Positions 7,508 through 14,600 of a stretch of DNA of 16,259 nucleotides are shown piece by piece; within the stretch, counting starts at the first letter, position 1; each line of letters starts with the position of its first letter. The stretch is from Desulfohalobiaceae bacterium. GTDB lineage: Bacteria > Desulfobacterota > Desulfovibrionia > Desulfovibrionales > Desulfothermaceae. The position numbers and the translations under genes were made by a program. The notes under the pieces were generated by a model, which was not told where the DNA came from, made no database searches, and worked only from the letters and a program-made list of their open reading frames with translations. Where the stretch lies: positions 1-16,259 of the forward strand of contig JAIPDU010000012.1 in NCBI GenBank assembly GCA_021737525.1, in the 5' to 3' direction.

Positions 7508-8011
7508 TTATTCCTCGCCTCTCGCCAGGGTCCGGATGTCCTTGCAGGTTGCGGATACTCCCTGGAGCAGGAGCATGAAAAAGCCAAGGGCCATAAGGGT
7601 TTTGAAGGGATAGATTGGCGGTGACCAGGCGGTCCAGCTGTGCTCCAGATCCTGGATGGAGGAGATGGCGTATTCTGTGGCTCCGAAGGTGAGCCCGATG
7701 TAGACCGGAATAAAGATGATCAAATGGCAGAGCAGGCTGATTATGGCTCGTTTGCTTGGCCTGATTAGGTTGACGAAGACGCTGACCCGGACATGGCCGT
7801 CATAGAGATAGGTGTATCCGAGCCCGAGGATAAAGTGCAGCCCGTAGCAAAAGGTGGTCGCCTCGAAGCCCCAGGTTGTGGGGGAGTTGAAGGCGTAGCG
7901 CATGAAGACTTCAAAGACGGTGATGAAAAGCATGGGCCAGATGAGGAAGGCCACAATGAATCCGAACCAATCCTGTACTGAGTCGATGGGGCGTATAATC
8001 CTGTCCAGCAT
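7508..8011 (-). CDS. dctQ: TRAP transporter small membrane subunit (DctQ)
   Basis: The 167-residue protein has four membrane segments (about 16-40, 53-70, 89-111 and 136-155), the topology of DctQ proteins. The conserved stretch EVFMRYAFNSPTTWGFE (34-50) is a family hallmark, and GHVRVSVF (72-79) corresponds to the usual HVRVDV motif. SWTAWSPPIYPFK (125-137) before the last helix is also typical. It bridges the channel subunit and the binding protein. The ATG at 8011 has AAGGAG six bases upstream. It sits between dctP and dctM on the same strand, with an unusually stable hairpin in the dctP-dctQ gap that may lower its expression relative to the binding protein. Confidence 0.9.
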   Translation of the reverse strand: MLDRIIRPIDSVQDWFGFIVAFLIWPMLFITVFEVFMRYAFNSPTTWGFEATTFCYGLHFILGLGYTYLYDGHVRVSVFVNLIRPSKRAIISLLCHLIIFIPVYIGLTFGATEYAISSIQDLEHSWTAWSPPIYPFKTLMALGFFMLLLQGVSATCKDIRTLARGEE

Positions 8012-8040
8012 AGGGTCTCCTTGGCAGTGCGGAAGAATGG

Positions 8041-8065
8041 CCCGGGGGAGTGCGGCTCCCCCGGG
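8041..8065 (-). promoter_or_regulatory. Stable hairpin in the dctP-dctQ intergenic region
   Basis: CCCGGGGGAG (8041-8050) pairs perfectly with CTCCCCCGGG (8056-8065) around a five-base loop. On the minus strand it lies between the dctP stop and the dctQ start and has no following T-run, so it is not an obvious terminator. Such stems after binding-protein genes commonly protect the upstream message from 3' exonucleases or reduce expression of the downstream genes. That role is inferred. Confidence 0.7.
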
Positions 8066-8098
8066 GGCTTGCGCACCTAGAGCGGTGACGTTTCCGGC

Positions 8099-9259
8099 TT
8101 ATTCATAGTACCAGAACTTGCCCTGCATGTACTCCTCGTAGGGGATGGGCTCGTTCACGCCGCTTCTCATCTTGCGCCACATGTCGAAGTCCTGGACAAA
8201 CTCCTCCTGGGAGTTGAGGACCTTCTTGGCCGTTTCGCTTCGCTCCTTGACCTTTTCCAGATAGTTGTGGGTGGTCTCCCGCATTTCAATGAGGGTTTCC
8301 TTGTCCATCTTCACGAACTCAACCTTGTCCTGGAGGGCCTTGATGGCCTTGGCGTTCAGGTTCTCCTGCCAGGCCTGGGACCAGAGCTGGGTCTCCTTGG
8401 CGCAGAGCTTGACGATTTCCTGATAGTGCTCGGGCAGGCTGTTCCAGGCGTCCTTGTTGATGAAGATGGCGTTCTGGCAGGAGGGCTGGTGCACGCCGGG
8501 CTCGATCACGTATTCCGTGACCTGGTCGAAGCCCATGGGATAGGTGATCGCCGGGGAGGAGAACTCCGCCGCGTCAACCACGCCGCGCTCCAGGGCCAGG
8601 TAGACCTCGCCGCCGGGCAAGGGGCTCACCGAGGCGCCGAACTCGGTCAGAATGTCCATCCACCAACCCGGGGTCCTGACCCGAAGGCCCTGGAAGTCCT
8701 TGGGGGAGGTGGCCCGCTTGTTGGAGAAAAGGCCCAGCTCCTGGCCCACGTTTCCGCCGGGGAAGGCCTTCATGTTGTACTCGCCGTAGAGATTGTCCAT
8801 CATTTCCGCGCCGCCGCGCTCGTAGAGCCAGATGTTGTAGCCTTCCTTGTCCAGTCCGAAGGGGACGGAGGCGAAGGCCACAAAGGCCTCGTTCTTGCCC
8901 TTCCAGTATCCGGGCCAGTCGTGGCCCACTTCCGCGGTTCCCTTCTGCACCGCCTCAAAGGACTGCATGGCGGGAACGATCTCGCCGGCGGAGAAGGGCT
9001 TGATGTTCAGCTTGCCTGCCGTGGCCAGGCGCACGGAGTCGCAGAAGTGCTGGGCCACGTCGTAGAAGAGCAGGCCCTTGGACCAGGGCATGACCATCTT
9101 CCAGTCAAAGGTTTTGTCGGATGCTTCAAACTCGATGTCCTCGGCCATCTCGTGGCGGTCGTCCTGGCCGAACTTGGACCGCTTCATCGCCGAGGCGCTC
9201 CCGGCAAAGACGCAGAGCCCGAAAAGCAGGGCCAGAATTAGGGTGAAATACCGTCGCAT
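8099..9259 (-). CDS. dctP: TRAP transporter periplasmic solute-binding protein (DctP; 2-oxo/2-hydroxyacid type)
   Basis: The product is 386 residues from the ATG at 9259, which has AAGGAGG five bases upstream. An in-frame GTG two codons earlier overlaps that Shine-Dalgarno and is unlikely. A Sec signal peptide is clear: a short basic start, a hydrophobic core LILALLFGLCVFAG and likely cleavage after SASA (residue 24). The mature part fits DctP-family binding proteins, with GLRVRTPG (191-198, Arg195 as candidate carboxylate-binding residue), LPGGEVYLALERGVVDAAEF (214-233) and PGVHQPS (254-260). This pattern resembles the TakP and Thermus lactate-binding subgroup, which binds pyruvate-like or lactate-like acids. 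It is the first gene of the TRAP operon and is divergent from the GntR regulator. That supports a 2-hydroxyacid or 2-oxoacid ligand, but the exact ligand is inferred. Confidence 0.92.
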   Translation of the reverse strand: MRRYFTLILALLFGLCVFAGSASAMKRSKFGQDDRHEMAEDIEFEASDKTFDWKMVMPWSKGLLFYDVAQHFCDSVRLATAGKLNIKPFSAGEIVPAMQSFEAVQKGTAEVGHDWPGYWKGKNEAFVAFASVPFGLDKEGYNIWLYERGGAEMMDNLYGEYNMKAFPGGNVGQELGLFSNKRATSPKDFQGLRVRTPGWWMDILTEFGASVSPLPGGEVYLALERGVVDAAEFSSPAITYPMGFDQVTEYVIEPGVHQPSCQNAIFINKDAWNSLPEHYQEIVKLCAKETQLWSQAWQENLNAKAIKALQDKVEFVKMDKETLIEMRETTHNYLEKVKERSETAKKVLNSQEEFVQDFDMWRKMRSGVNEPIPYEEYMQGKFWYYE

Positions 9260-9368
9260 ACGCACCTCCTTACCGATTAAAGGATAGCTATTACCCCAAA
9301 GGGGGATGCCCCCTTACCCGCGGATTCGTTCTGCGTCGAGGCGGCCCCTGAAAGCGAGCCCTTACCCG

Positions 9369-9398
9369 AGAGGCTTTATCCCGGTGCCTCTTTTTCTT
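9369..9398 (+). terminator. Possible intrinsic terminator on the plus strand, with no matching upstream gene
   Basis: AGAGGC (9369-9374) pairs with GCCTCT (9386-9391) around an 11-base loop and runs into TTTTCTT. The shape is that of a modest intrinsic terminator reading plus-ward. Nothing is encoded upstream on the plus strand, since dctP is on the minus strand. It could stop an antisense or leader transcript, or be coincidental. Confidence 0.35.
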
Positions 9399-9586
9399 GA
9401 CCGGAAACCGCTCAGCACGGAGCTATTCTGGTCAAGGATATCCTTTGTTAACGCTGTTTGAAACAGGTCTGGCAAAAAAATTGGCTCGCCTCGCGAATGT
9501 CCCTGAGCGTCAGACAAAAGACCGGATTGATGAATCGATTGATGGATGCGGGAAATCGCTCGGGATGCACGCATTGCATAGCCTAA

Positions 9587-9603
9587 TGGTAAAACCTTTT
9601 TAC
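9587..9603. promoter_or_regulatory. Candidate FadR-subfamily GntR operator
   Basis: TGGTAAAACCT (9587-9597) fits the FadR/LldR-type half-site pattern TNGT-NNN-ACNA in all but the last base, and it lies within a GTAAAA/TTTTAC dyad. It is about 170 bases before the GntR start. TGGTAA (9730) and TTAACCA (9742) form a second, looser inverted pair close to that start. Assignment rests on the published pattern for this subfamily only. Confidence 0.3.
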
Positions 9604-9768
9604 AAAGGAGGTTCGATCTTGTCAATAGGTTCGGGCAAATTAACAAAGGAGTTGAATTTTCCTGCGCAAAGTGCTAGTTGATGCGTAATAAAATGATTAT
9701 TCCACACACAGGTGACAAAGGTAATATCTGGTAAGTCCAAATTAACCATTTAACCAAAGACAAATGCC

Positions 9769-10479
9769 ATGTCTGTGTCACTGCATCCCATCCAGCCCAA
9801 GAGCATTGCCGAGCAGGTCTTTGAACAGCTGCGGGATCTGATCTTCCGCGGCTATTTCAAACCCGGGGAAAAGCTCCCTCCGGAACGCGAGCTTGCCGCT
9901 TCCCTGAGTGTGAGCCGTCCCACCATCAAAACGGCGATCACTAAGCTGGTGAACAAGGGATTGGTGGAGCAGCGGCAGGGTCAGGGCTCTTTTGTCCGTT
10001 CCCAGCAATCCCAGTATATGGACAACCCCCTCCGGGAGGTGATGGACTCCGAGGAAGTGGATCTGGACGATCTCCTGGAGGTGCGAAGCGGCATGGAGGT
10101 CAATGCGGTGCGGCTCGCGGCGGAGCGGGCCACGCCCCAGGACATAAGGATACTGGACTCCTGTGTGCAGGATATGCTCTCCAAGGTGGACCAGGGACTG
10201 GTCGGCGCGGACGAGGATGTGGCCTTTCATATGGCCATCGCCTATGCCACCAAGAATCCGGCCCAGATCTTTCTCATGAAGCACTTTTACGACCTGCTCT
10301 TTTACGGGATCAGGGAAAGCAGATTCCACCTCTACGAAAGCGGGAATCTGCAACGCATGGGAGATCAGCACGCAGCGATCCTGGAGCGCATCCGCGCCCA
10401 CGATCCGGATGGAGCTGAAGAGGCCATGCTCCGGCATATCCATTTTGTCCAGGACTTCTGTCACAGTCGCGGGTTATGA
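9769..10479 (+). CDS. GntR-family transcriptional regulator, FadR/FCD subfamily
   Basis: The 236-residue protein has an N-terminal winged helix-turn-helix (about 12-78) with the family motif GEKLPPERELAASLSVSRPT (33-52) and wing GLVEQRQGQGSFV. It is followed by an all-helical FCD effector domain (about 95-232). FCD signatures are LLEVRSGMEVNAVRLAAERAT (102-122, split here as LLEVRSGME and VNAVRLAAERAT) and the probable metal/ligand site Asp150, His154, His201 and His223. Regulators of this class commonly sense lactate, pyruvate or other organic acids, as in LldR and PdhR. Its place between the divergent TRAP operon and larA suggests it controls both, probably as a repressor relieved by the acid. 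The ATG at 9769 has only a weak Shine-Dalgarno, which would fit low expression. The recognition helix reads SRPTIKTAI rather than the common SRPTVREAL, so its operator may differ from FadR. Confidence 0.9.
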   Translation: MSVSLHPIQPKSIAEQVFEQLRDLIFRGYFKPGEKLPPERELAASLSVSRPTIKTAITKLVNKGLVEQRQGQGSFVRSQQSQYMDNPLREVMDSEEVDLDDLLEVRSGMEVNAVRLAAERATPQDIRILDSCVQDMLSKVDQGLVGADEDVAFHMAIAYATKNPAQIFLMKHFYDLLFYGIRESRFHLYESGNLQRMGDQHAAILERIRAHDPDGAEEAMLRHIHFVQDFCHSRGL

Positions 10480-10634
10480 GATCCACTATACCCATTTCTT
10501 TGCGGAACATCGTTTCGGTTCCGGATATCCATTTAGGTTTGCCTGATTCACCCGGCTCGAATAATCAAGTCCAGGGCATGTCCCGGATCTGATACAGGGA
10601 TAAGATAAATACCGCTCGCATAAAGGAGGAGGAG

Positions 10635-11897
10635 ATGCGCACGAGTCTGTTATACGGTGAAAAGGAGCTGGAGATAGAAGTTCCGGATCGGACGGCGGTT
10701 CTGGATGCCGCACCGGTCCCCGCCCTGTCGGACCAAGTGGAAGGTGTGCGCCGATCACTGGAGGAGCCCGTGGGCGCGCCTTCCCTGCAGGAGATGGCCC
10801 AAGGCCGCGGGGACGCATGCGTGGTCATTTCGGACATTACCCGCCCGGTGCCCAACAAGGCCATTCTGTCGCCGCTTTTGGCCTCCCTGGAGCGCGCGGG
10901 GATCCCCAGGGAGAGGATCACCATCCTGGTGGCCACGGGGATGCACCGGCCCAACCTGGGCCGGGAGCTGATCTCCATGGTGGGCGAGGAGATCGCGACC
11001 AATTATCACATCGTCAATCACGAGTGCGAAAAGGACGAGGACCTGCGCCGCATCACCACCATCGAAGGCGCGCCCATCGAGATCAACCGCCACTACCTGG
11101 ACGCTGATCTCAAGATCCTGACCGGCCTCATCGAGCCCCATTTCTACGCCGGATACTCCGGCGGGCGAAAGGCGATCCTGCCCGGCATCGCCAGCTACGA
11201 GACCATGAAGTTCATGCACTCCTATCAGCTCATCGATCATCCGCGCGTGGCCAACTGCATCCTGGAAGGAAACATCTTCCATGAATACGGCCTGCAGGTG
11301 ATGGATCTGGCAGGGGCCGACTTCCTGCTCAACGTGGTCATCAATCGGGACAATGCCGTCAGCGGCGTTTTCGCCGGAGATCCCAGGCAGGCCCATCTGA
11401 GCGGATGCCGTTTCGTGGAAGAACACGCCGTCGTCGACCTCACCGGAGGGGAGCGGGATCTGGTGATTACCTCCGGCGGGGGATATCCCCTGGACAGCAA
11501 CTTCTATCAGATCAGCAAGGCCCTGACCTGCGCCAAGGACATCCTCAAACCCGGCGGGACAGTTGTCGTAGCCTGCGAGTGCCGGGAGGGCCTGGGGAGC
11601 GAGGACTTCTGCGGCATCATGCGCTCCTGCGGCACGCCGCAGGATTTCTTTGGGCACTATTGCCATCCGGAGAATTTCGTCAAGGATCAGTGGTGCGCCC
11701 AGAATATCTACCAAGCGCTGGACAAAGCGGGAGAGGTCCACGTCTACTCCGGCGGCCTCAGCCGCGAGGACGTTGAGGGCATGGGCGGGATTTACGTGGA
11801 CGACCCGCAGAAGCATGTCGAGCGTTTGGCCGGTCAAGCGGAGCGCATCGCAGTCTCCCCGGCCGGCCCCTATGTGGTGGGCCGGTTGACTGAATGA
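10635..11897 (+). CDS. larA: LarA-family nickel-pincer 2-hydroxyacid racemase (lactate racemase homologue)
   Basis: The 420-residue protein aligns by eye with LarA. The conserved residues are in place: Asp67 and Arg70 in SDITRPVP, His104 in ATGMHRP, His169 in PHFYAGYSGGRKAILPG, Lys179 (the lysine that covalently holds the nickel-pincer nucleotide in LarA), His195, and Gln292/Lys295. LarA interconverts D- and L-lactate. Relatives with the same core racemise or epimerise other 2-hydroxyacids, so lactate is likely but not certain. Activity needs the LarB, LarC and LarE cofactor pathway, and none of those genes is in this window. A strong AAGGAGGAGG precedes the ATG. The gene follows gntR by 155 bases on the same strand; that gap contains no gene and no promoter I trust. 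A racemase beside both D- and L-type dehydrogenases would let either isomer be fully used. Confidence 0.9.
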   Translation: MRTSLLYGEKELEIEVPDRTAVLDAAPVPALSDQVEGVRRSLEEPVGAPSLQEMAQGRGDACVVISDITRPVPNKAILSPLLASLERAGIPRERITILVATGMHRPNLGRELISMVGEEIATNYHIVNHECEKDEDLRRITTIEGAPIEINRHYLDADLKILTGLIEPHFYAGYSGGRKAILPGIASYETMKFMHSYQLIDHPRVANCILEGNIFHEYGLQVMDLAGADFLLNVVINRDNAVSGVFAGDPRQAHLSGCRFVEEHAVVDLTGGERDLVITSGGGYPLDSNFYQISKALTCAKDILKPGGTVVVACECREGLGSEDFCGIMRSCGTPQDFFGHYCHPENFVKDQWCAQNIYQALDKAGEVHVYSGGLSREDVEGMGGIYVDDPQKHVERLAGQAERIAVSPAGPYVVGRLTE

Positions 11898-11914
11898 GCC
11901 GTGTCCCTTCGAAT

Positions 11915-11966
11915 CGCCTCGCTTCATTTTCCTGCTTGGTAGCGCCCGGGTCGGCCCGGGAATGAA
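11915..11966. repeat. 52-bp dispersed repeat, copy B (CCCGGG-TCGG-CCCGGG hairpin)
   Basis: This is the partner of the 1910-1961 repeat (43 of 52 bases identical, no gaps). The core stem CCCGGG/CCCGGG closes on a TCGG loop (11945-11960), and outer TTCATT (11923-11928) pairs with AATGAA (11961-11966). It fills the 87-bp gap between the convergent larA and lactate permease genes. It could act as a weak bidirectional terminator or mRNA 3' end, although no T-run follows on either strand. Confidence 0.65.
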
Positions 11967-11984
11967 AGTTGTTTCCAGAGCTGA

Positions 11985-13682
11985 CTAGAAAATGCCCGGG
12001 AACAGGACATAGCAAAAGAAAAGGCCCAGAATGCCCACCACCGTGCCGTAGAGCAACAAGGGCAGAATATTGCGCTTGAGGATGATCCCTTCCATGCCCA
12101 CCAGGCCCACGGTTGCGGATGCGGCGACAATGTTGTGGATGCAGACCATGTTCCCCATGGCCCCTCCCACCGCCTGCAAAGCGACAACGATCTGCCGGGG
12201 CAGCTCCAGCTCGCCTGCGATGCCGTACTGGAACTGGGCGAAGAGCAGGTCGGAGACAGTGTTGCTGCCGGTGATAAAGGAGCCCAAAGCCCCGACAAAA
12301 GCGGCGAAGAAAGGCCAGGAGGCGCCTGCGAGGGCTGCCACGCCCTGGGCCATGACCAGGGGCATGGATTCGTACCCCGCCGCGTTCAGGCTGGAGTTCT
12401 TGAAGATCTGGACCAGGGCCACGGCAAAGAGCAGGGCGATGGTGGGGTTTTTCATGCGCCTCAAGGCAGTGCCCCAGGCACGTGCCACCTGAGCCGGGCC
12501 CATCCGGTGCATGGGAATCGTGAGCAGGGCCACGAGGATAAAGGGGACCACACCCGGGTTGTACAGGGGCTGCAGGGAGTAGGTGATCCCCTCCCGGCCC
12601 AGGATGTGGGGGATGCTGATCTCCCAGGTCCGCACCCACTCGTTAAGGGGCAGAAAGGAGACTCGTGTCGCCACCAGGAACAGGCCCACCAGCAGGTAGG
12701 GCAGCCAAGCCCGGAACTGGCTCATGTGACAGCAGAACTCGATATGTTTTGCCGTGGAGATCTCACCGGTCCATTCCGGGTCCCACCCTGACTGGGGGCC
12801 GAAATCCCAGCTCCCGGAGGGAAGACCCCAGCCTTTTTTCGCCGCGGGGATGACCAGCCCCAGACCGATGAGTCCGCCCAGAAGGGCGGGAAACTCCTCG
12901 CCCAGCAAGAAGGCGGAGGCGAGATAGGGCAGGACAAAGGCGAGCGAGGCCCCCAGGGAGAATTTCCAGACTCCGAGCCCCTCCCGCCAGGAGCGCGCCG
13001 GGCCGAAGTAGCGGGTCAGGAGGCAGACCACGAAGAGCGGGAGCACGAAGGCCATGATGCAGTGCAGCACTGCGGACCACTTCCCCACGAGGAAGACGAA
13101 TTCATCCATCCCGGCGATTGACGCCGCTTTTCCCCCACCGGCAATAGCCGTCTCCACCTGGGGCCGGATATTCTTGAGCCCGAACCAGAGGGGGGTGCCC
13201 ACGGCCCCGAAGGTGACGGGCACGGAATTGAGGATCAGAGCCACCAAAGCGGCGGCTAGGGGCGGAAACCCCAGGCTGAGCAGGAGCGGGGCGCAGATCG
13301 CCGCGGGAGCGCCGAAGCCTGCGGCTCCCTCCAGGAAGGCGCTGAAGAGAAAAGCGATGAGAATGGTCTGGATCCGGCGGTCCGTGGAGATGGCGTCCAG
13401 CCCGTAGTTTATTGTCTCCATCCCCCCGCTTTCGGTGAGGGTGTACAGGATGAGCACCCCGCCGAAGACGATGAGCAGGACTGTGACCGCGCCGCCGAAT
13501 CCCTGCAGTGTGGAGGCCAGGACCGTAAGCGGGGTCATGTCCCACACAGCTATGCCCACCAGGGCCCCGGTCAGCCAGGACAGGGGCATGGCCTTGGTTG
13601 CCGGCCACTTGAAGCCGACCATGAGGATCAGGGCTGCGAGAATGGGGGCGAAGGCGCAGAGCGCGAGCCAGGCCAGGGCCAT
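11985..13682 (-). CDS. L-lactate permease (LctP/LldP family)
   Basis: The product of about 565 residues is a polytopic membrane protein with around a dozen or more helices, the usual LctP length. Family motifs are FLEGAAGFGAPAAI (about 116-129), NSVPVTFGAVGTPLW (about 152-166) and GSFITGSNTVSDLLFAQFQ (about 467-485). It should carry out proton-linked lactate (or glycolate) uptake. I prefer the ATG at 13682 because AAGGGAGG lies nine bases before it. The earlier in-frame ATG at 13691 directly abuts that Shine-Dalgarno, with no spacing. The gene is the last of the CoA-transferase/SDR/permease run and is convergent with larA. It is the second importer in the window, unrelated to the TRAP system, which suggests uptake of one acid at two affinities or of two different acids. 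Confidence 0.92.
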   Translation of the reverse strand: MALAWLALCAFAPILAALILMVGFKWPATKAMPLSWLTGALVGIAVWDMTPLTVLASTLQGFGGAVTVLLIVFGGVLILYTLTESGGMETINYGLDAISTDRRIQTILIAFLFSAFLEGAAGFGAPAAICAPLLLSLGFPPLAAALVALILNSVPVTFGAVGTPLWFGLKNIRPQVETAIAGGGKAASIAGMDEFVFLVGKWSAVLHCIMAFVLPLFVVCLLTRYFGPARSWREGLGVWKFSLGASLAFVLPYLASAFLLGEEFPALLGGLIGLGLVIPAAKKGWGLPSGSWDFGPQSGWDPEWTGEISTAKHIEFCCHMSQFRAWLPYLLVGLFLVATRVSFLPLNEWVRTWEISIPHILGREGITYSLQPLYNPGVVPFILVALLTIPMHRMGPAQVARAWGTALRRMKNPTIALLFAVALVQIFKNSSLNAAGYESMPLVMAQGVAALAGASWPFFAAFVGALGSFITGSNTVSDLLFAQFQYGIAGELELPRQIVVALQAVGGAMGNMVCIHNIVAASATVGLVGMEGIILKRNILPLLLYGTVVGILGLFFCYVLFPGIF

Positions 13683-13695
13683 AGCGATCATCCTC

Positions 13696-13707
13696 CCTTG
13701 ATCAAGG
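13696..13707. promoter_or_regulatory. 12-bp palindrome overlapping the permease Shine-Dalgarno
   Basis: CCTTGATCAAGG is a perfect palindrome whose last bases overlap the AAGGGAGG Shine-Dalgarno of the permease gene. It could be a protein-binding site or chance; no second copy is found in the window, although CCTGATCAGG occurs at 14651-14660. Confidence 0.3.
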
Positions 13708-13719
13708 CATGGATGTGGA

Positions 13720-13753
13720 ATACCGGAACGGAGTCTTCACTCCGTACCGGTAT
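13720..13753 (-). promoter_or_regulatory. Stable hairpin between the SDR and lactate permease genes
   Basis: A 15-bp stem with a single mismatch (13720-13734 against 13739-13753) closes on a four-base loop. It starts 10 bases after the SDR stop codon. There is no T-run beyond it, so complete termination is not expected. It may stabilise the upstream message or tune permease expression. Confidence 0.65.
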
Positions 13754-13763
13754 GCGCGGAATG

Positions 13764-14558
13764 TTATCCCTTGGAGCCCAGGCGCAGGCCGCCGTGGATG
13801 GGGAAGACCTCCCCGGCCAGGGCCTCGTTGCGGTAGAGCTCGCCGATGAAGGAGGCCACTTCCAAGGGCTCCACCAGCCTGCCGATGGGAACGTTCTCCA
13901 GGATGCCGTCCAAGGCCTTCTGGTTCATGTTCCGCACCATTTCCGTGCCCACGTACCCCGGGGCAACCGCCACGCAGCGCAGGCGCTCTGCCAGCCCCTT
14001 GCGGAAGAATTCCGCGGTGATCACCCGGGGCATGGTGGCCATGGCCGCCTTGGTCGAGGAATAGTTGATCTGGCCCGCCGTGCCCTGGGCGCTGGTGGAG
14101 GAGACCAGGCAGATGAGGCCCCTGGATCCGGTGTTGACCATCTGCTCCGCGCACTCGCGCACGGTGAGGAAGACCCCGTTCAGGTTGATGTCCACCACCT
14201 GCTGGAAGTCGAGCAGGGACATCTTCTTCTTGACCTTTCCGGTTTCCTTGTCCGGGGAGAGGAAGAGCCCGTCCTTGATGATCCCGGCGCAGGGGAGCAC
14301 GAGATTGATCTTTCCAAAGGCCTCGACTGCATCCAGGGCCAGGCACTCGTTGTCCTCCTCCTGAGTGACGTCGCAGATACGGGAGATCACGTCCGCCCCG
14401 TTCTGCTGCAGCTCCTGTTTGAATTCCTCCAGGCTTTCCTCGGTGAGGTCGGCGAGCACCGCCTTGCCGCCCCGCTCGGTCCAGTATTTGGCGAACTCCC
14501 TGCCGATGCCGCTGGCGGCGCCTGTGATCACTGCGACGGAATCGCGTATTTCCAGCAT
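13764..14558 (-). CDS. Short-chain dehydrogenase/reductase (classical SDR, substrate unknown)
   Basis: The 264-residue classical SDR has the cofactor motif TGAASGIG (12-19) and Asp37 at the end of the second strand, pointing to NAD(H) rather than NADP(H). Its catalytic residues are Asn125, Ser153, Tyr166 and Lys170 (YSSTK). The usual NNAG is replaced by PCAG (89-92), and a charged insert (about 101-112, PDKETGKVKKK) lies before the substrate region. I start it at the ATG at 14558 because AAGGAG lies six bases upstream. The frame stays open 19 codons further, but that part lacks a good start and lies in the intergenic element side. It sits between a CoA-transferase and a lactate permease, so a hydroxyacyl-CoA, hydroxyacid or oxoacid substrate is plausible. 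A FabG-like or 3-hydroxybutyrate dehydrogenase-like activity cannot be excluded. Confidence 0.88.
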   Translation of the reverse strand: MLEIRDSVAVITGAASGIGREFAKYWTERGGKAVLADLTEESLEEFKQELQQNGADVISRICDVTQEEDNECLALDAVEAFGKINLVLPCAGIIKDGLFLSPDKETGKVKKKMSLLDFQQVVDINLNGVFLTVRECAEQMVNTGSRGLICLVSSTSAQGTAGQINYSSTKAAMATMPRVITAEFFRKGLAERLRCVAVAPGYVGTEMVRNMNQKALDGILENVPIGRLVEPLEVASFIGELYRNEALAGEVFPIHGGLRLGSKG

Positions 14559-14600
14559 GGTTGCTCCTTGTGCTTGGGGTTGGCGTTTGGAAGATTTTAA

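Larger units (their letters stand above)
9260..9768. promoter_or_regulatory. Divergent control region between dctP and the GntR regulator
   Basis: About 509 bp carry no convincing gene; the short frames here have no recognisable product or good start. The right part (about 9420-9768) is visibly more AT-rich than the neighbouring genes. Several dyads are present: AAGGGGG-ATG-CCCCCTT (9299-9315), CTTGACC/GGTCAAG (9396-9402 and 9430-9436), AAGGATATCCTT (9434-9445), CTGTTTGAAACAG (9454-9466) and a GTAAAA/TTTTAC dyad (9589-9603). A 10-bp direct repeat CCCTTACCCG occurs at 9311 and 9359. GATTGATG is repeated at 9525 and 9537. The region should contain promoters for both directions and operator sites for the GntR protein. 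I could not identify convincing -35/-10 pairs. Confidence 0.6.

Noticed and set aside
9470..9485. Sigma-54-like TGGCA...TTGGC sequence
   Set aside because: The GG-to-GC spacing is 11 rather than the required 10 bases and the -12 element is poor.
9397..9681. 94-codon frames on both strands in the dctP/gntR gap
   Set aside because: No family resemblance, no good ribosome-binding site, and atypical composition compared with the real genes.
10480..10634. Possible separate larA promoter (TTGCCT with a TAAT-like box)
   Set aside because: The -10 box matches poorly at every allowed spacing; cotranscription with gntR is equally likely.
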